From assembly GCF_000760695.4 (NCBI RefSeq), contig NZ_JHEG04000001.1:3630452-3694451 (forward strand): DNA of 64,000 bases, read 5' to 3'. Under the pieces are notes generated by a model. It saw nothing but the letters and a program-made list of their open reading frames with translations, was not told the DNA's origin and did no database searches. A program made the translations under genes and the position numbers. The DNA is from Tolypothrix bouteillei VB521301. Its GTDB lineage: Bacteria > Cyanobacteriota > Cyanobacteriia > Cyanobacteriales > Nostocaceae. Shown piece by piece: positions 16,437 through 26,185 of the stretch (positions are counted from its first letter, which is position 1; every line of letters starts with the position of its first letter).

Positions 16437-17476
16437 AACTATTACCGATTGCACCCAATTGTAAAATGTGGGAGTTCATACCAATACAATTCGGATAAGA
16501 CCACAGGTTTCATCCGTGTAGCTAAGCCATCCGTGGAAAAATCCTAGAAAATTCCTCAGAGGCTTTCTTGGCACGCAGTAGTTTGTGAAATCCCCAATGA
16601 GAAAATTTCACAAACGCATATTTAATATGCCCTAAAAGGCTAATTAAATAGTTAGGTGATATTCAACTAATTTTCTAATGTTTCCGAATTTATTAGTGTT
16701 CTACCTTTGAACATACAAACCAGGATGCAATACAGTTTAATTAAAGTCCAATTACTGTGCTGAGGCTCTCTTAATTCCTCAATTGTATGATGAAAATTGT
16801 GTGAGAATTTTCACCATTATAGTAAAATCTTCTAAGCTGGCACAGATTTAATTTTTTAGTGTAATTCCTTACAATTTCTAAATGACTCTTTCCTAAGTTA
16901 GATTTATAATAATCTTTGATTTAATTAACGCTAATCATCGTTTCAGCCTATTAAAACCTTATTTTGACGAGCAATCAAGTATAACTGGTAAGTAGGTCAG
17001 TATTAAAAATTATCGTCATGACAAGGCAGATGGCAGAGGGCAGATGGCAGAAGGGAAGAGGTTTTTAGGCAACTTTACTTTTCGTTACATACTTCGGTTT
17101 TTTTGCGCCTTTCTACTTAAACCAAAATCTGCCAAGAACCAAGTTATGGTTCCATTGTTAGGACTCTCTGACAATCAGGTCACGTAACAATAAGGGTTTC
17201 AGACACTGAAATGCTAGCTTATGCTTCCAGACCCTGAAATCTTTTGGGTATGGTGACATTGTAAACAAAATGAGTATAGAACAAAACAAAAACTGTTCTC
17301 ATAACTTGGACAGAGGACATTTAGCGCTGTCATCTTAGGCTTAAGATACCTCGACCAAACGAAGGAAATCTAAGTTTTTACAGATGCCAGCCGAAGGGGC
17401 AAATCCTGAAAGTGAAGCATTGCTAGCTGTTTGATGAACAACAGCTACTCACAAATGATATTATGAGGACATTGAG
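16437..17476. other. 1-kb spacer upstream of the exporter operon
   Basis: No ORF or RNA gene is supported. It should hold the divergent promoters of the HTH-exporter operon (minus) and the SRPBCC cassette (plus). It contains an 11-bp inverted repeat at 16581-16615 and a short direct repeat of gcagatggcagaggg type near 17027-17055. Confidence 0.5.
16581..16615. promoter_or_regulatory. Perfect 11-bp inverted repeat upstream of the HTH gene
   Basis: gtttgtgaaat (16581-16591) and atttcacaaac (16605-16615) are exact reverse complements with a 13-nt spacer, about 145 bp before the HTH start. It could be an operator for the HTH protein or a transcript hairpin. No experiment-like evidence beyond symmetry. 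Confidence 0.45.
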
Positions 17477-17959
17477 ATGGCTCAACCTATCAAAGTCGAA
17501 AAAACGGTAACCATTGAAAAATCCGCAGAAGATCTTTACCGCTTCTGGCACAACTTAGAAAACTTACCACGCTTTACCAGGCATCTTAAAAGTGTGAATG
17601 TCTATGACGATGGGCGATCGCACTGGGTTACTAGCGCACCGATGGGCAACAGCGTTGAATGGGATGCCAGAATCACTGAAGATCGACCGAATGAAGTGAT
17701 TGCCTGGACTTCAGTGGAAGGGGCAGACATTGCGAACTCTGGTTCGGTTCACTTTCAACCTGCTCCTGGCGATCGGGGGACTGAGGTAAAAGTCATCACA
17801 ACCTATGATGCGCCTGCTGGAGTCGTTGGAGATGCAATTGCCAAGCTGTTTGGTGAAAACCCAAAACAGCAAATTGGAGACGATCTTGCCCGCTTCAAAA
17901 TGCTGATGGAGGCAGGCGAAATTGCAACAAACGAAGGTCAACCTAGAGGTCAAGGATGA
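17477..17959 (+). CDS. SRPBCC-family protein (polyketide cyclase/dehydrase-like)
   Basis: A 160-residue START/Bet v1-like protein beginning MAQPIKVEKTVTIEKSAEDL. Family features are YRFWHNLENLPRFTRHLKSV, a DGRSHW strand, VEWDARITEDRPNEVIAW, and the C-terminal helix [19 protein letters not shown]. The fold binds hydrophobic ligands in a cavity; the ligand is unknown. It ends 7 bp before a zinc alcohol dehydrogenase, so co-transcription is likely. Two decayed copies exist in the window (4019-4498 and 21863-21932), and the intact copy shows what the TAG in the first removes. Related proteins in cyanobacteria often lie next to dehydrogenases in stress-associated clusters. Confidence 0.85.
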   Translation: MAQPIKVEKTVTIEKSAEDLYRFWHNLENLPRFTRHLKSVNVYDDGRSHWVTSAPMGNSVEWDARITEDRPNEVIAWTSVEGADIANSGSVHFQPAPGDRGTEVKVITTYDAPAGVVGDAIAKLFGENPKQQIGDDLARFKMLMEAGEIATNEGQPRGQG

Positions 17960-17966
17960 ATCCATT

Positions 17967-19139
17967 ATGAAAGCAGCTTGTTGGCAAGGTACGCACGATG
18001 TGCGAGTAGAAACAGTCCCAGATCCCAAAATCCTCAACCCGCGCGACGCGATCGTCAAGGTGACTGCTACAACCATTTGCGGTTCTGACTTGCACATCTA
18101 CGATGGCTACATCCCAACGATGCAACCCGGTGACATTATTGGTCACGAATTCATGGGAGAAGTCGTTGAAGTTGGCAGTGAAGTCAAGCGCTTGAAAACT
18201 GGCGATCGCACGGTTGTGTCTTCGGCGATCGGCTGTGGTCACTGCTGGTACTGCAAACAGCAGCAGTGGTCCCTGTGTGACAACTCTAATCCAAATGGCT
18301 GGATGCAAGAAAAAGTTTATGGCTATGGAACAGGGGCAATCTTCGGCTACTCCCATGCCTTTGGAGGTTATGCGGGTTCCTTTGCTGATTACATCCGCGT
18401 CCCATTTGCAGATTTCACAGCCATCGCTGTGCCGAAAGACATTCCGGATGAAAAACTGTTGCCTGTCTCTGATGCCTTTCCCACAGGATATATGGGGGCA
18501 GATTTGTGCAACATTCAACCGGGTGATGTCGTTGCTGTCTGGGGCTGTGGCCCGGTGGGGCAATTTGCCATGCGGAGTGCCTACCTGCTGGGCGCAGAGC
18601 GCGTTATTGGCATCGATCGCTTTCCCGAACGACTGCAACTCGCGAGAGACTTTGCTAAAGCAGAGATCGTCAACTACGAAGAAGTAGATGTCCTCGAAGC
18701 ACTCAAGGAAATGACGGGAGGAATGGGTCCGGATGCCTGTATTGATGCGGTCGGTATGGAAGCACACGGTACAGGCCCAGAGGGGTTGTATGACAAAGCC
18801 AAACAAGCCGTCCGCCTGGAAACCGATCGCCCGCATGTGCTCCGGCAGATGATGGTAGCGTGTCGCAAAGGCGGCACTTTATCGATCATGGGAGTGTATG
18901 GCGGCTTTGTGGACAAGTTGCCAATGGGGGCAGCCATGAACAAAGCCCTCACCTTCAGAACAGGGCAGATGTTTGGTCCGAAGTATATTCCCAAGTTGGT
19001 GGAGCACGTTTTGAACGGCGACGTGGACCCCTCGGCTGTGCTGACGCATCGCTTGCCTTTGGCTGAAATAAAGCAGGGTTTTGAAATGTTCAAGCACAAG
19101 AAAGACCAATGCATCAAAGTCATGTTGCAGCCCGACTAG
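17967..19139 (+). CDS. Zinc-dependent alcohol dehydrogenase (formaldehyde-dehydrogenase-like), copy 1
   Basis: A 390-residue medium-chain dehydrogenase. The GroES-like domain carries the catalytic-zinc ligands in [12 protein letters not shown] (Cys, His) and the [10 protein letters not shown] motif. The structural-zinc loop has four cysteines ([15 protein letters not shown]). The Rossmann fold has [17 protein letters not shown] and a GIDRFPERL strand, suiting NAD. Length and the C-terminal [12 protein letters not shown] match glutathione-independent formaldehyde dehydrogenase-type enzymes, though the actual alcohol or aldehyde substrate is not determined by sequence. The start ATG follows the SRPBCC gene by 7 bp, and a second copy follows 34 bp downstream. 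Confidence 0.88.
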   Translation: MKAACWQGTHDVRVETVPDPKILNPRDAIVKVTATTICGSDLHIYDGYIPTMQPGDIIGHEFMGEVVEVGSEVKRLKTGDRTVVSSAIGCGHCWYCKQQQWSLCDNSNPNGWMQEKVYGYGTGAIFGYSHAFGGYAGSFADYIRVPFADFTAIAVPKDIPDEKLLPVSDAFPTGYMGADLCNIQPGDVVAVWGCGPVGQFAMRSAYLLGAERVIGIDRFPERLQLARDFAKAEIVNYEEVDVLEALKEMTGGMGPDACIDAVGMEAHGTGPEGLYDKAKQAVRLETDRPHVLRQMMVACRKGGTLSIMGVYGGFVDKLPMGAAMNKALTFRTGQMFGPKYIPKLVEHVLNGDVDPSAVLTHRLPLAEIKQGFEMFKHKKDQCIKVMLQPD

Positions 19140-19173
19140 TGGCTCATCTCACTACAAACAATGGAGAAAAATC

Positions 19174-20352
19174 ATGAAAGCAGTTTGTTGGCAAGGGGCT
19201 AATAAAGTGGGAGTTGACACGGTCCCCGATCCCAAAATTATTAACCCACAAGATGCTGTTATCAAAATTACGTCAACCGCAATTTGTGGGTCTGATTTAC
19301 ACCTCTACGATGGATTCATTCCGACGATGGAGCAGGGCGATATTCTGGGGCATGAATTCATGGGAGAAGTCGTTGAAGTCGGCAGCGAAGTTAAGCGAAT
19401 TAAGGTTGGCGATCGGGTCGTCAATCCATTTCCCATCGCCTGCGGTCAGTGCTTCTTCTGCAAACAATCGCTAACGTCTCTGTGCGACAACACCAATCCC
19501 AATGCCTTTATGGCAGAAGCGATTATGGGATATTCACCCTCAGGCATTTTTGGCTACTCCCATATGTTGGGGGGCTATGCGGGCGGTCAAGCCGAATATG
19601 CTCGCGTTCCTCATGCTGATGTCGGTCTATGCAAGATTCCCAACGGGTTAACAGACGAACAAGTGCTGTTTCTTTCGGATATCTTTCCCACTGGATATAT
19701 GGCAGCGGAGAACTGCAATATTCAACCGGGTGACATTGTTGCCATCTGGGGCTGTGGACCGGTTGCTCAATTTGCGATTCGCAGCGCTTTTTTGTTGGGA
19801 GCAGAACGGGTAATTGCGATCGATCGTGTGCCTGAACGCCTCCAAATGGCAAAAGACGGTGGGGCAGAAGTCCTCAATTTTGAACAGGTTGATGTTGGGG
19901 AAGCTCTTAAAGAAATGACGGGAGGTCGTGGTCCTGATGCCGTGATGGATGCCGTGGGAATGGAATCGCATGGGATGGGACTGGAGGGACTATTAGACAA
20001 AACCAAACAAGCGGTGCGCTTAGAAACCGATCGCCCGCACGCGCTCAGACAGGCGATCGTGGCATGCCGCAAAGGTGGCACCGTATCTATTCCCGGTGTA
20101 TTTGGTGGATTTGCCGATAAGATTCCAATGGGGGCTTTTATGAACAAAGCCTTGACCATGAAAACGGGACAGACTCACGTTCACAGGTATTTTACCCCGC
20201 TACTGGAGCACATTCAGAAGGGCGATATCGATCCTTCGTTTGTGATTACCCACAGATTACCGCTAGAGCAAGCCCCGCATGGTTACGAGATTTTTAAGCA
20301 CAAAAAGGATCGCTGCATCAAGGTCGTACTCAAGCCAGGACAGAGTGCCTAA
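19174..20352 (+). CDS. Zinc-dependent alcohol dehydrogenase, copy 2
   Basis: A 392-residue paralogue of the preceding gene. It has [33 protein letters not shown], structural-zinc [15 protein letters not shown], nucleotide-binding [17 protein letters not shown] and the C-terminal [18 protein letters not shown] chosen behind atggagaaaa. The truncated dehydrogenase at 4504 (MKAVCW..., [14 protein letters not shown]) is closer to this copy than to copy 1. The tandem pair suggests duplication with possible divergence of substrate. It is followed by 351 bp without a clear gene. Confidence 0.88.
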   Translation: MKAVCWQGANKVGVDTVPDPKIINPQDAVIKITSTAICGSDLHLYDGFIPTMEQGDILGHEFMGEVVEVGSEVKRIKVGDRVVNPFPIACGQCFFCKQSLTSLCDNTNPNAFMAEAIMGYSPSGIFGYSHMLGGYAGGQAEYARVPHADVGLCKIPNGLTDEQVLFLSDIFPTGYMAAENCNIQPGDIVAIWGCGPVAQFAIRSAFLLGAERVIAIDRVPERLQMAKDGGAEVLNFEQVDVGEALKEMTGGRGPDAVMDAVGMESHGMGLEGLLDKTKQAVRLETDRPHALRQAIVACRKGGTVSIPGVFGGFADKIPMGAFMNKALTMKTGQTHVHRYFTPLLEHIQKGDIDPSFVITHRLPLEQAPHGYEIFKHKKDRCIKVVLKPGQSA

Positions 20353-20703
20353 AATCCCAGTGAGGCAACTTTAGAATTGCTGATGATTCAGCCAGTCCAG
20401 CATCATTGGTAGTTCAATTGCTCCTATCTGAGCAGGTTGGAGGATTGCTGGACTGCCTACCAGAAAGCGATCGCGCAGATACGTATAGCCATGCGAGCAA
20501 TGGTGCATAGATCGCCAGCACAGCGATGAAAACGATGATGGTTTGCCAGAAGCGTGGCTCATCCTGGGCTGAGAGGGCTGAAATTGAAACAGCAAGCTCA
20601 CACAATCTAGCTGGCGGCAAGGGAGAAACAAGCCAGGGTAAACCAGCGTGGAGCAGACGGAATCGAGATTCAAACAGCCGACGTTTAGAGGAGACATAGA
20701 AAA
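20353..20703. other. Spacer with a possible membrane-protein fragment
   Basis: No gene is firmly supported. On the minus strand (20414-20620) a 68-codon frame includes WQTIIVFIAVLAIYAPLL, a single membrane-helix-like stretch followed by WLYVSARSL. The flanks look random, so it may be a relic or a chance frame. aggagacat upstream of 20704 provides the Shine-Dalgarno of the next gene. Confidence 0.35.
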
Positions 20704-21816
20704 ATGGTTAGTCAGTTGCAGAAGTTACCCACCGATGACTCGTTAGGTACACTGGAGACAGTTGCTCACTTTGACGGCGCAATGCTAACCGGCGTGACAG
20801 TGTCACATCAAGGGCGCATCTTCGTCAATTTTCCGAAGTGGGGTGATGAGGTCGCATTCACAGTGGCAGAAATCCGGGAAGGTCGTCCTGTGGCTTACCC
20901 TGACGAGGCAATTAATCGTACAGACCCAAATGACCTCGCTGGCACGCTGGTGTCTGTGCAAAGTGTGGTTGTCGATCCGGTCGATCGCCTATGGATTCTC
21001 GACACGGGCAGTCCGATGTTCCAGCCAACGCAGTATGGTGGACCGAAGCTCGTCTGTGTGGATTTGACGAGCGATCGCGTTATCAAAACAATCCTCTTTC
21101 CTCAAGATGTCGCCTTGCCTACCACTTACCTGAACGATGTCCGCTTCGATCTGCGACGCGGTACCGAAGGCATGGCATTCATTACGGATTCGTCTGACCA
21201 AGGGGCAAACGGAATTATTGTAGTAGATTTGGCATCAGGCGAGAGCTGGCGCAAGCTGCACGATCATCCATCTACAAAGGCTGAGGCGCTATCAAGTTTC
21301 CGCCCAATTGTCGAGGGTCGTCCACTGTTGGAACGCCAGCCTGACGGGAAGACCAAGCCAATCAAAATGGGGTCAGACGGGATTGCCATTAGTGCAGACG
21401 GGTCACGCCTGTACTACTGTCCGCTTGCTAGCCGACGGCTCTACAGTGTTGCTATTGATGCACTCGTGGATCGCTCGATTGACGATAGCGCTGTTGCTGC
21501 AACCGTAATTGATGAAGGAGACAAGGGCGGTGCTGCAGATGGACTCGAAACAGACGCGGCAGGGTATATTTACTCGACGAACTACGAGCATAATGCGATT
21601 TTGCGTCGCCGTTCTGGTGGGGAGTGGGAAACGGTAGTACACGACCCCCGCCTTCTGTGGCCCGATACGATGTCCGTTGCGGCAGATGGATACCTCTACG
21701 TCACAGCAAATCAGTTGCATCGTCAGGCGAAATACCAAAAGGGAAAAGACTTGCGCCAAAAGCCGTATACGCTCTTTCGCGTTCGCATCGACGCTCAACC
21801 TGTTCTACTGCGGTGA
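20704..21816 (+). CDS. MRJP/yellow-related (SMP-30-like) beta-propeller protein
   Basis: A 370-residue protein resembling bacterial proteins annotated as major royal jelly-related or L-dopachrome tautomerase-related. Landmarks are LTGVTVSHQGRIFVNFPKWG, VDPVDRLWILDTGSP, YLNDVRFDLRRGTEGMAFIT, GSDGIAISADGSRLYYCPLA and WPDTMSVAADGYLYVTANQL. The repeated D-G-x-L-Y-x-x strands point to a six-bladed propeller, perhaps a lactonase or ligand-binding protein. No signal peptide is seen in the chosen start. It lies in line with the dehydrogenase genes and may take part in the same sugar or aldehyde metabolism (inference). Confidence 0.8.
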   Translation: MVSQLQKLPTDDSLGTLETVAHFDGAMLTGVTVSHQGRIFVNFPKWGDEVAFTVAEIREGRPVAYPDEAINRTDPNDLAGTLVSVQSVVVDPVDRLWILDTGSPMFQPTQYGGPKLVCVDLTSDRVIKTILFPQDVALPTTYLNDVRFDLRRGTEGMAFITDSSDQGANGIIVVDLASGESWRKLHDHPSTKAEALSSFRPIVEGRPLLERQPDGKTKPIKMGSDGIAISADGSRLYYCPLASRRLYSVAIDALVDRSIDDSAVAATVIDEGDKGGAADGLETDAAGYIYSTNYEHNAILRRRSGGEWETVVHDPRLLWPDTMSVAADGYLYVTANQLHRQAKYQKGKDLRQKPYTLFRVRIDAQPVLLR

Positions 21817-21862
21817 GGCTCGAAAACGCTCGATTGCACAACAAGCACAAGAGGCAATGGCC

Positions 21863-21932
21863 ATGAACCAATCGCTCAAAGTTGAAAAGACGATGTAACA
21901 AGCTAGTAGAAGAACTCTACCGCTTCTGGCAC
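21863..21932 (+). pseudogene. SRPBCC gene relic (frameshifted, third copy)
   Basis: ATG-initiated MNQSLKVEKTM matches the SRPBCC N-terminus, then hits TAA. Shifting frame recovers NKLVEELYRFWH, the next conserved block. Similarity ends there. The upstream sequence (caagcacaagaggcaatggc) resembles that before the copy at 4019 (caagcacggcagacaatag), so this relic and that pseudogene share a recent ancestor. Confidence 0.7.
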
Positions 21933-22204
21933 ATATTATACCAGATTGAGATGAAGTTGCATAGAAGAAAGGAAGTTGCTCAATCGGTCAGCCTTTCAAG
22001 AGAGTGGGTTAGGAATCGGGAAAACAAAGCCTTGCCAAGCTACGCGCTCGTGCTGCGAAGCAGGTTAGCTTTTTGTAGTGCTTAACGACTTTGCTACAGG
22101 ACTCTTGGTTCAGTATGAACTCTCTATCTCTAACCCATCTTGCAGTGCCGCCGAGCACTAGGGTTTGCCCTAGGTCTAGTTGTATACATTCTGAAGAGAT
22201 CGTG
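21933..22204. other. Spacer
   Basis: Open frames run through, but none shows conserved features. It lies between the SRPBCC relic and the glycosyltransferase. The in-frame extension from 22091 into the glycosyltransferase looks non-coding. Confidence 0.4.
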
Positions 22205-23275
22205 ATGCGAATCGCTCAAGTTTCTCCCTTATGGGAACAAGTACCGCCTCCTGCTTATGGAGGAGTTGAGTTGGTGGTTAGTCTCTTGGCTGAAGAACTC
22301 ATTCGTCGGGGTCATGAGGTGACTCTGTTTGCATCGGGTGATTCGAGTAGTTTGGCCAAGATAGAATCTGTTCACTCACAGGCATTGAGGTTAGACCCTA
22401 CCGTTAAGGAACCAAGCGTTTACGAAACACTGCAGCTAATGCGAGTGTACGAACAGGCGCACAAGTTTGATGTCATTCACTCTCACGTTGGCTACCCTGC
22501 TCTACCCTACGCCAGATTGGTGGAGACACCGACCATTCATACGCTGCATGGCATCTTGACGCTAGATAGTGAAAAGGTGTTCAAGTATGCTCGCTCTCAG
22601 CCGTTTGTCAGCATTTCCAACGCGCAGCGAGAACCAAGAGTGGGACTTAATTACGTTGCCACTGTCTACAACGGCATCGATCCAATGACTTACAAGTTTT
22701 ACCCGCAGGCAGAGTCGTCTCCCTATCTTGCATTTCTGGGTCGAATCTCACCTGAGAAGGGGGCGCATTTAGCGATCGAAATTGCTAAACGTTCGGGCTG
22801 GCACTTAAAAATAGCAGGTAAAGTCGATGTAGTTGATGTGGATTATTTCGAGCAACAGATCAAACCTCACATTGATGGAACGCAGATTGAATACCTGGGA
22901 GAAGCTAACCATGCTGAAAAGAGCCTCCTGATGGGAGGAGCAGTTGCAACTCTATTTCCGATTACCTGGCGTGAACCCTTTGGACTGGTCATGATTGAGT
23001 CGATGGTAACAGGTACACCTGTGATTGCTATGAATTTGGGCTCCACCTCTGAAGTGATTGTTCACGGTAAGACAGGATTCTTGTGTCGCTCAGTCAAAGA
23101 CTGTCTCTCTGCCATTGATAGAATGCCTGAGCTAAACCGCTACGCCTGCCAAGAGCATGTGCTAAGTAACTTCACGATTAAGCAGATGACAGATGGTTAC
23201 GAAGGTGTCTACAACAAGCTTGCTAGTCGTACAACCCAGGACCTTAGTATGATGTACCCCGAAACCTGGACATAG
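22205..23275 (+). CDS. Glycosyltransferase family 4
   Basis: A 356-residue GT-B glycosyltransferase starting MRIAQVSPLWEQVPPPAYGG, the typical GT4 N-terminus with the VELVVSLLAEELIRRGHEVT helix. The C-terminal donor-binding half has YLAFLGRISPEKGAHLAIE and EPFGLVMIESMVTGTPVIAM, where the E-x7-E pair contacts the nucleotide sugar. It transfers a sugar from an activated donor to an unknown acceptor, probably in exopolysaccharide or glycolipid synthesis. A 38-codon in-frame extension upstream lacks family similarity, so the ATG at 22205 is preferred. It is separated from the MRJP-like gene by a relic. Confidence 0.88.
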   Translation: MRIAQVSPLWEQVPPPAYGGVELVVSLLAEELIRRGHEVTLFASGDSSSLAKIESVHSQALRLDPTVKEPSVYETLQLMRVYEQAHKFDVIHSHVGYPALPYARLVETPTIHTLHGILTLDSEKVFKYARSQPFVSISNAQREPRVGLNYVATVYNGIDPMTYKFYPQAESSPYLAFLGRISPEKGAHLAIEIAKRSGWHLKIAGKVDVVDVDYFEQQIKPHIDGTQIEYLGEANHAEKSLLMGGAVATLFPITWREPFGLVMIESMVTGTPVIAMNLGSTSEVIVHGKTGFLCRSVKDCLSAIDRMPELNRYACQEHVLSNFTIKQMTDGYEGVYNKLASRTTQDLSMMYPETWT

Positions 23276-23450
23276 GAATAAGATAGAGTAGCTGCTTACA
23301 AAACTAGCAGAACTATGGAGACAACAGGAAATGCAGCGCAAACAGCACAGCGCGGAGTTCAAAATCATCAAGTGCCAGCCGTAGGCACTCTAGTCAGTGC
23401 ATGGTCGAGTCAGCATCGTCTTGTTTTGGGACAAGTTAAGGTGACAGTTA

Positions 23451-23627
23451 GAAAAAGTTTGGACTGGGTGGATAGCTATGCCCTTTGTAGAATTCCATCT
23501 TGTCAAACTATAAAGCGATCTAGTTGGTGTACTCACAAACTGGAAATCTGCTGAAATTGACAACGCATAAAATGACTGTTAAAAGAAAAGATAGCCAATA
23601 TATCTGGAAAATCAAAGAAAAAGAAAA
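23451..23627 (+). repeat. 177-bp duplicated segment, copy 2
   Basis: Ungapped match to 3270-3446 at a constant offset of 20181 bp with about four substitutions. It contains the last 21 codons of paralogue B (WTGWIAMPFVEFHLVKL and stop), the spacer, and the start of paralogue C with ATG changed to ATA. Sequence to the left is unrelated to paralogue B. Confidence 0.85.
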
Positions 23628-23767
23628 CGTTTTAGCTATCAAGAATTCTTGGAAAAAAACAGTGGATTGAATACGTCCGAAAATCAATTGAACAAACGCG
23701 ATCGCCCAAGGTTTGGTCGCGACGAGCGGATACTCCTTTTGTAGAGTTACAAATTAACCAACTGTGA
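23600..23767 (+). pseudogene. Internally deleted relic of the two-domain family
   Basis: A single frame runs from ATA (replacing ATG) through SGKSKKKKTF, an in-frame TAG, then QWIEYVRKSIEQTRSPKVW, SRRADTPFVELQINQL and TGA. The head matches paralogue C. The tail aligns with the family C-terminus (KIWTGWIAMPFVEFHLVKL versus KVWSRRADTPFVELQINQL). The whole middle, about 350 residues, is gone. It shows that a full-length paralogue C once existed with its own C-terminus. Confidence 0.6.
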
Positions 23768-23884
23768 AATTAAGTAGTTTCACAATTGCCATTGTATCAA
23801 TCAGGCTTTGAGAGAATTACTTTAAAAAAATTCGATATGTACCGGAGTTATACTAAATCCGAATTCTATACCCCCTCATTCTTC

Positions 23885-24046
23885 AGTCCGCGCAGGCGGT
23901 GAGTCCAGCGCTGTAGGCGCCCGCGCCCTGGCGACTGGCGTATAGCCCTTGCGGGCATAGCCTGCGGCATCGCGAAGCGTCTCCGTAAGGAGATACCCGG
24001 AGAGACTTTGTTTTTATAGCCGCGATTTCTAATCGCTAGGGCAAAG
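23885..24046. repeat. Dispersed GC-rich repeat
   Basis: Starts agtccgcgcaggcggtgagt and ends in ttatagccgcgatttctaat. It closely resembles 29498-29608 and 9771-9945. It lies downstream of the catalase gene. Non-coding. Confidence 0.65.
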
Positions 24047-24061
24047 AGGGAGTTGTAAAAT

Positions 24062-24106
24062 TTGAGGCAGAGCCTCAAGTATTCATTCCCAGGCTTTGCC
24101 TGGGAA
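24062..24106 (-). terminator. Tandem hairpins downstream of catalase
   Basis: Read on the minus strand, a 9-bp stem (ttcccaggc/gcctgggaa) is followed by a 7-bp stem (ttgaggc/gcctcaa) and a short T-run (attttac). The position, just after the catalase stop, fits a transcription terminator. Confidence 0.6.
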
Positions 24107-24119
24107 CAAGAAAGACAGG

Positions 24120-25625
24120 CTATTTTTGCTCAAGTCCCTCTCTTACGCGTCTCCCGTATTCTGGATCGCATTGCGTGAAGTGCTCTACCATGCGCTGTTG
24201 AATATGGGGGCTGCATTGTTTGAGTTGTGTAGTAAGGTTTAAAATCAGGTCATCACGCTCCCAATCTTCAAAAGTACGATACCGCTCGCCTGCTTGCTGG
24301 TAATCGTTGGTTCGGCTAATTTTTTGACCGATAACAGGACCTTGAACGTAAGGAGTGTGAGGTTTGCCAGATTTCGGTGCTTCTTTGAGTCCGCCAAGAC
24401 TGCTTGGCTCGTAATTCACGTGGGGATTTTCTCCAGCATCAACTCCATCAACACGGTAAGTCATCTGACCATCACGCTGATTTGTAGCGATGGGTGTTTT
24501 TGGTTGATTGATAGGTAACTGTAAGTAATTTGGTCCCACGCGGTAACGCTGAGTATCTGAGTAGGAGAAAGTCCTACCTTGAAGTAATTTGTCGTCTGAG
24601 AAGTCTAGCCCATCTACTAACACACCCGTACCAAAGGCGGCTTGCTCAACTTCTGCAAAATAGTTGACCGGATTTTTATCAAGCACCATTCGTCCAACGG
24701 GTAGCAATGGGAATCGGTCTGGTGGCCAAATTTTTGTGGGATCTAATGGATCGAAATCCAGTTCGGGATGTTCGCCATCAGACATAATTTGGACGCAAAA
24801 CTCCCATTCCGGATAATCGCCTTTTTCAATCGCGTCGTACAGATCCTCTGTTGCATGGTTAAAATTCTTAGCTTGAATTTCTTCAGCTTGAGCTTGAGTC
24901 AGGCATTTTACTCCCTGCTTGGGTCGCCAAAAGTACTTCACCAAATGCCCTACACCATCAGAATTAACCCATTTATAAGTGTTTACACCTGAGCCTTCCA
25001 TGAATCGGTAGCTTGCAGGAATTCCCCAAGGACTGAACAGCCATGTAATCATGTGCATTGCTTCGGGTGTATGGCTGATAAAATCAAATATCCGGTTGGG
25101 GTCTTGACGGTTAGTAACTGGATCTGGCTTGAAAGCATGAACAAGATCGGGAAATTTTATTGGATCTCTAATAAAGAAGATTTTTAAGTTATTTCCTACT
25201 AAATCCCAATTGCCATCTTCTGTATAAAATTTTGTTGCAAATCCACGCGGATCGCGAAGTGTTTCAGGTGAATGACCACCGTGAATAACGGTAGAAAAAC
25301 GAACAAACATTGGCGTGATTTTGCCTGGTTCTTGAAAAAGCTTAGCACGTGTATATTTACTTACAGGCTCATCGCCGACTTTACCATAGGCTTCAAAAAA
25401 GCCATGAGCACCTGCTCCTCGCGCATGAACCACTCGCTCTGGAATGCGTTCGCGATCGAAGTGGGTAATTTTTTCCAAAAAGTTGTAGTTTTCTAATACT
25501 GTAGGACCCCTGTCTCCCACAGTCCGTGTATTCTGGTTATCTGTTATTGGATGACCCTGGCGATTTGTCAGAATTTCTTCTTGGTTACCGCTCTCATCTT
25601 TTTTTTGAGTATTTGTCATATCCAT
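24120..25625 (-). CDS. katA: Monofunctional haem catalase
   Basis: A 501-residue small-subunit (clade 3-like) catalase that breaks hydrogen peroxide into water and oxygen. Visible residues are the distal His in [19 protein letters not shown], the active-site Asn in [19 protein letters not shown], and the proximal haem-ligand Tyr in [20 protein letters not shown]. The length suits a small-subunit enzyme without the flavodoxin-like domain of large-subunit types. It is monocistronic, with terminator-like hairpins behind it. A second ATG lies two codons in; the first has aggtag just upstream. The symbol is by family and the exact paralogue name is uncertain. Confidence 0.93.
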   Translation of the reverse strand: MDMTNTQKKDESGNQEEILTNRQGHPITDNQNTRTVGDRGPTVLENYNFLEKITHFDRERIPERVVHARGAGAHGFFEAYGKVGDEPVSKYTRAKLFQEPGKITPMFVRFSTVIHGGHSPETLRDPRGFATKFYTEDGNWDLVGNNLKIFFIRDPIKFPDLVHAFKPDPVTNRQDPNRIFDFISHTPEAMHMITWLFSPWGIPASYRFMEGSGVNTYKWVNSDGVGHLVKYFWRPKQGVKCLTQAQAEEIQAKNFNHATEDLYDAIEKGDYPEWEFCVQIMSDGEHPELDFDPLDPTKIWPPDRFPLLPVGRMVLDKNPVNYFAEVEQAAFGTGVLVDGLDFSDDKLLQGRTFSYSDTQRYRVGPNYLQLPINQPKTPIATNQRDGQMTYRVDGVDAGENPHVNYEPSSLGGLKEAPKSGKPHTPYVQGPVIGQKISRTNDYQQAGERYRTFEDWERDDLILNLTTQLKQCSPHIQQRMVEHFTQCDPEYGRRVREGLEQK

Positions 25626-26185
25626 TCTACCTAAAAGAAAAAAGCCTTTTGCTAGCAGGGCAACTGGAGTATTGTTCTAACTTTCCAGTTTTAGTAAAAA
25701 TTTTTATAGGTTTTCACCACCAATAGATAGATGAAATTTTTAGTTGTACCTGTTCATATAAATGCTTTACAAAAAGTTTTGAGAGAACGAGGTTATAGGA
25801 TAAATTTGTGCTCAATTGCTGAAACTTAGCTGTTTCTGTTTTTTCACAGGTTTTTTTTAAATTAAAGTCAATGTTAACTGGGAAAGTATTTAAAATCACA
25901 AACTAATACAAACTTTTTTTACCTACAATAGGGTTGTTAAGTCTTGTCTTGTTATGTTTCAGTTAGAGTTGGAGTTAAGTAGAGAAAAATCTCTTCCAAC
26001 TTTGATTGGAACATCATAAATAAGTAGGTGTAAATAATCGTTATTTGTTTGTAGTGGCGCTTTAGTGCGAAAGCAACACTACAAGCGAAATCTAGAAATT
26101 TTATCAAGGTACACCTCACAATTATGTAGAGGCGAACCCGACATATACCGGTAATTGAGTTAGGAAATTTCAACACGTGTGTCAT
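25626..26185. other. AT-rich spacer between divergent genes
   Basis: About 560 bp separating catalase (minus) and the M24-fold gene (plus). It should contain both promoters, but I could not identify convincing elements. No ORF with conserved features. Confidence 0.45.

Noticed and set aside
17943..18836. Long antisense frame (297 codons) opposite the first dehydrogenase
   Set aside because: It is a shadow of strongly coding sequence on the plus strand and has no family features of its own.
19523..20159. Several antisense frames opposite the second dehydrogenase
   Set aside because: Shadows of a well-supported zinc dehydrogenase.
20414..20697. Minus-strand frames with a hydrophobic stretch between the second dehydrogenase and the MRJP-like gene
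   Set aside because: Only one membrane-helix-like run is seen, flanks are low quality, and two frames overlap. Kept only as a note in the spacer entry.
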